A stretch of DNA of 9,188 bases from a bacterium (GTDB lineage Bacteria > Patescibacteriota > Minisyncoccia > Moranbacterales > DUUL01): assembly GCA_030626045.1 (NCBI GenBank), contig DAOUPS010000031.1, forward strand, positions 1 through 9,188, read 5' to 3'. The notes under the pieces are model-generated. The model saw only the letters and a program-made list of their open reading frames with translations. It ran no database searches and was not told where the DNA came from. Of the stretch, positions 6,596-9,188 are shown one piece after another (positions within the stretch are counted from its first letter, which is position 1; each line of letters starts with the position of its first letter). A program made the position numbers and the translations under genes.

Positions 6596-6620
6596 GACAT
6601 TTTGAAAGGTCGGTGTCTAG

Positions 6621-6674
6621 ATGGAATTGAGAGAATTAGAATTAACTGAATCTCAAAATGGAACTGAAAGATAA
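6621..6674 (+). CDS. Possible 17-residue leader ORF overlapping the khpA start
   Basis: ATG at 6621 to TAA at 6672-6674 encodes MELRELELTESQNGTER. It is preceded by AAAGG (6605-6609), 11 nt before the ATG, one of the few Shine-Dalgarno-like sequences in the window. It runs past the khpA ATG (6658) in another frame and stops 17 nt inside the gene, so ribosomes ending here could re-initiate on khpA. The first 24 bases match those of khpA at 18 positions, suggesting a local duplication of the start region. It may also be a chance frame. Confidence 0.3.
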   Translation: MELRELELTESQNGTER

Positions 6675-6981
6675 AGAATTTCTCGAGTACATCATCAAAG
6701 CTATTGTGGATGCCCCCGAGGACGTTAAAGTGAAGCGTGAAGTTGATGAACGTGGAGTACTTATTACGCTAAACGTCAATCCAAAGGACATGGGAATGAT
6801 TATTGGCAGACAAGGGACAACCGCTAAAGCAATACGAACCTTACTTCGGGTTGTTGGTGCGCGAAACAATGCTCGCGTTAATCTTAAGATCAATGAACCT
6901 GAGGGTTCAGAAAGAGCTCAAGTTGAGCAAAAAGAGGAAGGCGAGAAGAGTATTGATGATATCGTGAATGACATTAAGTAA
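6658..6981 (+). CDS. khpA: KhpA-type KH-domain RNA-binding protein
   Basis: The 107-residue cytoplasmic protein of the KhpA/YlqC family has a single KH domain. The start reads like the family (EFLEYIIKAIVDAPEDVKV), and the RNA-binding GxxG loop is GRQG (50-53) within MGMIIGRQGTTAKAIRTLL. KhpA proteins bind many RNAs, often with KhpB/Jag, and affect cell division and translation. Most are under about 80 residues; here an acidic, probably disordered tail (81-107) is added. The usual order rpsP-khpA-rimM-trmD is reduced: no rpsP precedes it in the window, no rimM follows, and trmD comes after a terminator. The start at 6658 fits the family and follows CTCAAA, with no Shine-Dalgarno sequence. Its own promoter, inverted repeat and leader ORF suggest separate control. 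Confidence 0.9.
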   Translation: MELKDKEFLEYIIKAIVDAPEDVKVKREVDERGVLITLNVNPKDMGMIIGRQGTTAKAIRTLLRVVGARNNARVNLKINEPEGSERAQVEQKEEGEKSIDDIVNDIK

Positions 6982-7009
6982 AGTCCGATAGAAGACTTTT
7001 TTATAGCTT

Positions 7010-7040
7010 AAAACCATGCTAATATGGAAGCATGGTTTTT
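7010..7040 (+). terminator. Intrinsic terminator between khpA and trmD
   Basis: Perfect 11-bp arms AAAACCATGCT (7010-7020) and AGCATGGTTTT (7029-7039) flank an 8-nt loop and end in a T-run. It begins 28 bp after the khpA stop. It separates khpA from trmD, although read-through is possible because no clear promoter for trmD was seen. Confidence 0.8.
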
Positions 7041-7067
7041 AGTTTTACACTAGTCCACAACAACAAA

Positions 7068-7721
7068 ATGACATTTCATATTATTACGATCTTTCCGGCG
7101 ATCTTTACTTCCTATTTTCAGGAGAGCATTATTAAGCGTGCGCAGGACGAGGAAAAAATTAAAATAAAGATCTATGATTTGCGGGATTTTGCAAACGATG
7201 AACATAAAACAGTTGATGATGCACCGTATGGAGGAGGTCCGGGAATGGTCCTAAAAATCGAACCGATTTGGAAATGCGTAAAACACATACGTAAAAATAT
7301 TACAAAAAACGGAAAAATGCGCATTATTCTCACCTCAGCAAAGGGAAGTGAATATACGCAAAAAACTGCGGAAAGGCTAAAGGGCTTGGATCATATTATA
7401 ATCATTTGCGGGCGTTATGAAGGTGTTGATGAAAGAATTGCTGAATATATTGCTGATGAGGAAATGTCAGTCGGAAAATATGTGCTCACTGGCGGTGAAG
7501 TGCCGGCCATGGTAATTGTTGATTCGATCACACGCTTACTTTCAGGTGTTCTGGGAAATAAAGAATCACTTGTCCATGAGAGCAATGTTGTTGAAGATAT
7601 ATATGACTACCCTGCTTATACAAGACCCGAAAGTTTTCGAGAATGGAAGGTTCCTAGTGTACTTCTATCCGGTGATCATGAAAAAATAAGAAAGTGGAGA
7701 AAAGAAAAACTGAATAAATAA
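7068..7721 (+). CDS. trmD: tRNA (guanine37-N1)-methyltransferase TrmD
   Basis: TrmD transfers a methyl group from S-adenosylmethionine to G37 next to the anticodon, preventing +1 frameshifts. The 217-residue product shows the family signatures: MTFHIITIFPAIF at the N-terminus, DDAPYGGGPGM (50-60), the knot motifs CGRYEGVDER (114-123) and SVGKYVLTGGEVPAM (134-148), then YPAYTRPE and SGDHEKIRKWR. The frame is open to an ATG at 7032, but that start lies inside the terminator stem and adds 12 unrelated residues; the ATG at 7068 gives the canonical start. Compared with typical TrmD it ends early, lacking the usual RRPDLL-like tail. The position I align with the general base Asp169 of Haemophilus TrmD is Glu171; the conserved Arg is Arg156. 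The preceding bases ACAACAAA hold no Shine-Dalgarno sequence. Confidence 0.95.
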   Translation: MTFHIITIFPAIFTSYFQESIIKRAQDEEKIKIKIYDLRDFANDEHKTVDDAPYGGGPGMVLKIEPIWKCVKHIRKNITKNGKMRIILTSAKGSEYTQKTAERLKGLDHIIIICGRYEGVDERIAEYIADEEMSVGKYVLTGGEVPAMVIVDSITRLLSGVLGNKESLVHESNVVEDIYDYPAYTRPESFREWKVPSVLLSGDHEKIRKWRKEKLNK

Positions 7722-7767
7722 CGGCTCTTACAAAATTTTAAGAACGTTCTGACTTCAAGACTATGAC

Positions 7768-8895
7768 ATGGTAAGTCGGAAAAATATGACTGAACAAAAA
7801 CTACAAAGAAAGGCCGATCCGATCCTACTCGGAGTAGTGTTTGCACTGCTCGTTTTTGGCTTGGTTGTGATCTCGTCGGCCGGTATTGTTGTATCAAAAA
7901 CTAAATTCGGTGATGAATATTACTACTTCAAGCATCAGCTATTTTTTGGAGTAATTCCCGGTCTTATCTGCCTTTTTATTGTCCAAAAAATACGCTACAC
8001 ATTCTGGAAAAAAATTTCCTTCCCGTTATTTATAAGTGCGCTTGTTTTATTGATCCTTGTTTTTGTTCCAGGTATTGGAATCAAGCTTCAGGGAGCCAGC
8101 CGATGGATAAATTTAGGGCCGATCTCATTTCAACCAACAGAAATGATAAAACTTACGATGATCATCTATTTGGGGTCGTGGATTGCCGCCAGAGGATCGA
8201 AACTTAAGGATTTTAAAGAAGGACTTATTCCATTTGCGGTTATTTTAGGTATTGTGGCTCTGCTTGTTATCGCTCAGCCCGACGTTGGCACACTAGGATC
8301 GATTATTGTTATATCGCTCGTTATGTTTTTTGTAGCCGGAGCTCCTTTGCGGTATATTTTGTCTTTAGTGGGCACCGGAGCGGCGCTTTTGATGATACTT
8401 ATTAAAGTTGAACCGTATCGAATGAATCGCTTACTTTCTTTTATGGATCCCGATCTTGATCCGCAGGGAATCGGATATCAGATAAATCAAGCATTGATTG
8501 CGATTGGGTCAGGCGGAATATTCGGGTTGGGACTTGGACAAAGCAGGCAGAAATTCAATTATTTGCCTGAGCCGATCGGCGACAGCATTTTCGCAATTGT
8601 CGGTGAAGAGCTTGGAATCATCGGCGCTGGAGTTCTATTGATATTGTTTGTGCTTTTTGCCATGCGCGGATTTAAGATTGCCAAGAATGCTCCGGATGTA
8701 TTCTCATCAATGGTCGCAGTCGGCGTATCATCCTGGGTTGTTTTTCCAGCGCTTATCAATATTATGGCCATCGTAGGGCTCATTCCTCTTACGGGTATTA
8801 CGCTTCCATTTGTAAGCTTCGGATCAACATCGCTTGTTTTCGTGTTAATTGGAGTGGGAATTTTACTCAATATCTCGAAATATTCGAAAATATGA
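7768..8895 (+). CDS. ftsW: SEDS-family peptidoglycan glycosyltransferase FtsW
   Basis: A multi-pass membrane protein of 375 residues (about ten helices) of the FtsW/RodA/SpoVE family, which polymerises lipid II with a partner class B penicillin-binding protein. Signatures: GASRWINLGPISFQPTE (109-124), QPDVGTLGS (170-178), the GIGYQINQALIAIGSGGIFG stretch from 234, then LGQSRQKFNYLPE (256-268). Asp272 in GDSIFAIVGEELG matches the catalytic aspartate of the HTDFIFA motif. GITLPFVSFGSTS (343-354) corresponds to the LPFISYGGSS motif. SRQK..YLPE favours FtsW/SpoVE over RodA, which usually reads GTQ.QL.FLPE. Variants are PIGDSIF for AHTDFIF and GSTS for GGSS. The start may be 7768 or the in-frame ATG at 7786, which follows an A-rich run; neither has a Shine-Dalgarno sequence. 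It ends in TGA. It lies 46 bp after trmD without a terminator between, so the two may be co-transcribed. Confidence 0.88.
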   Translation: MVSRKNMTEQKLQRKADPILLGVVFALLVFGLVVISSAGIVVSKTKFGDEYYYFKHQLFFGVIPGLICLFIVQKIRYTFWKKISFPLFISALVLLILVFVPGIGIKLQGASRWINLGPISFQPTEMIKLTMIIYLGSWIAARGSKLKDFKEGLIPFAVILGIVALLVIAQPDVGTLGSIIVISLVMFFVAGAPLRYILSLVGTGAALLMILIKVEPYRMNRLLSFMDPDLDPQGIGYQINQALIAIGSGGIFGLGLGQSRQKFNYLPEPIGDSIFAIVGEELGIIGAGVLLILFVLFAMRGFKIAKNAPDVFSSMVAVGVSSWVVFPALINIMAIVGLIPLTGITLPFVSFGSTSLVFVLIGVGILLNISKYSKI

Positions 8896-8919
8896 ATAAA
8901 GGGAAACAATCAATAAGGA

Positions 8920-8936
8920 GCGAGATTATTTCTCGC
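8920..8936. terminator. Hairpin between convergent genes, possible terminator
   Basis: GCGAGA (8920-8925) and TCTCGC (8931-8936) form a six-pair stem with loop TTATT. It sits between the ftsW stop and the stop of the opposing gene. On the + strand it is followed by C/G, not T. On the - strand it is followed by TCCTTATTGATTGTTT, so it suits the - strand gene better. Confidence 0.4.
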
Positions 8937-8957
8937 CCCGGTTACAGTCGTAGTGTT

Positions 8958-9188
8958 TCACTCTTGTTTTTTCCATTCGTCAAATAATGCTTTACGGCGA
9001 ATGGCTTTCTCGGCTGCTTTTTTGATGTCGTGTAGGCGACCTTCATCAAGTGCTGAGAGAACCTCTTCAGGTCTCATGTCTAGACTGCCAAACTTAGGTT
9101 CTACGCGCAGATAGGCGCCGACTACAGAATGACGATTATTATTCAGTGCTCGGTGCATACCAAATGAATCAGGATATTCCTCTCTTAC
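8958..9188 (-). CDS. Hypothetical protein, C-terminal part
   Basis: The frame is open from the right edge (Val-Arg-Glu-Glu-Tyr-Pro-Asp) to a TGA at 8958-8960, giving 76 residues with the true start outside the window. An internal ATG at 9158 is possible, but the in-frame residues before it (EEYPDSFG) read like coding sequence. The visible part has a segment with MHRALNNNRHSVVGAYLRVE, a short acidic motif RPEEVLSALDEG, and a lysine/arginine-rich helix ending DEWKKQE. There are no membrane segments and no cysteines. I do not recognise the family. The base use is like the neighbours, and it is transcribed toward ftsW. Confidence 0.6.
   Translation of the reverse strand, partial: VREEYPDSFGMHRALNNNRHSVVGAYLRVEPKFGSLDMRPEEVLSALDEGRLHDIKKAAEKAIRRKALFDEWKKQE

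Noticed and set aside
7032..7067. Upstream ATG extending TrmD by 12 residues
   Set aside because: The ATG is part of the terminator stem, and the added residues do not resemble TrmD, whose family start matches the ATG at 7068.
8559..8909. 116-codon open frame antisense to ftsW
   Set aside because: It lies opposite highly conserved SEDS motifs and is a by-product of their codon pattern.

Overview
The window looks like a chromosomal segment of a Candidate Phyla Radiation bacterium (Patescibacteria, Parcubacteria-like). The reasons are an AT-rich sequence, lysine-rich proteins, a long secreted protein of Trp/Cys-type Ig-like repeats with a six-cysteine tail, a C39-type peptidase with the CEE active-site context, and a compact TrmD. 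At least two genes (ftsW and the last one) end in TGA, so TGA is a stop here and the TGA-to-glycine code of Gracilibacteria/Absconditabacteria is not in use. The assignment rests on family resemblance, not on a search.

Layout. Positions 1-285 hold the 3' end of a HAD-IB-like phosphatase. Positions 286-711 are mostly non-coding: a 22-bp perfect palindrome in a GC-rich repeat-like block, a probable 39-codon mini-gene (480-599), and a segment that can fold into a multi-hairpin RNA (595-708). Then come three envelope genes on the + strand: a VanZ-like membrane domain fused to a C39-family peptidase (712-1950); a strong consensus promoter (1964-1991); a membrane-anchored protein of unknown function (2042-2569); and a 1289-residue secreted protein with 13 Ig-like repeats (2603-6472). 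The last two are 33 nt apart and probably share the promoter.

A second promoter (6552-6580), with an inverted repeat at its predicted start site and a short leader ORF, precedes khpA (6658-6981), an RNA-binding KH protein. An intrinsic terminator (7010-7040) separates khpA from trmD (7068-7721, tRNA m1G37 methyltransferase). This is a remnant of the usual rpsP-khpA-rimM-trmD cluster without rimM in between. ftsW (7768-8895, SEDS glycosyltransferase for septal peptidoglycan) follows. A partial gene of unknown function runs in from the right edge on the - strand (8958-9188).

The centre of the window is a cell-surface module: a putative envelope protease, a single-pass membrane protein and a giant Ig-repeat protein suited to adhesion. 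No mobile element, tRNA, rRNA or CRISPR array was seen. The coding starts almost all lack a Shine-Dalgarno sequence, and four of them share a CAA(A) run directly before the ATG.
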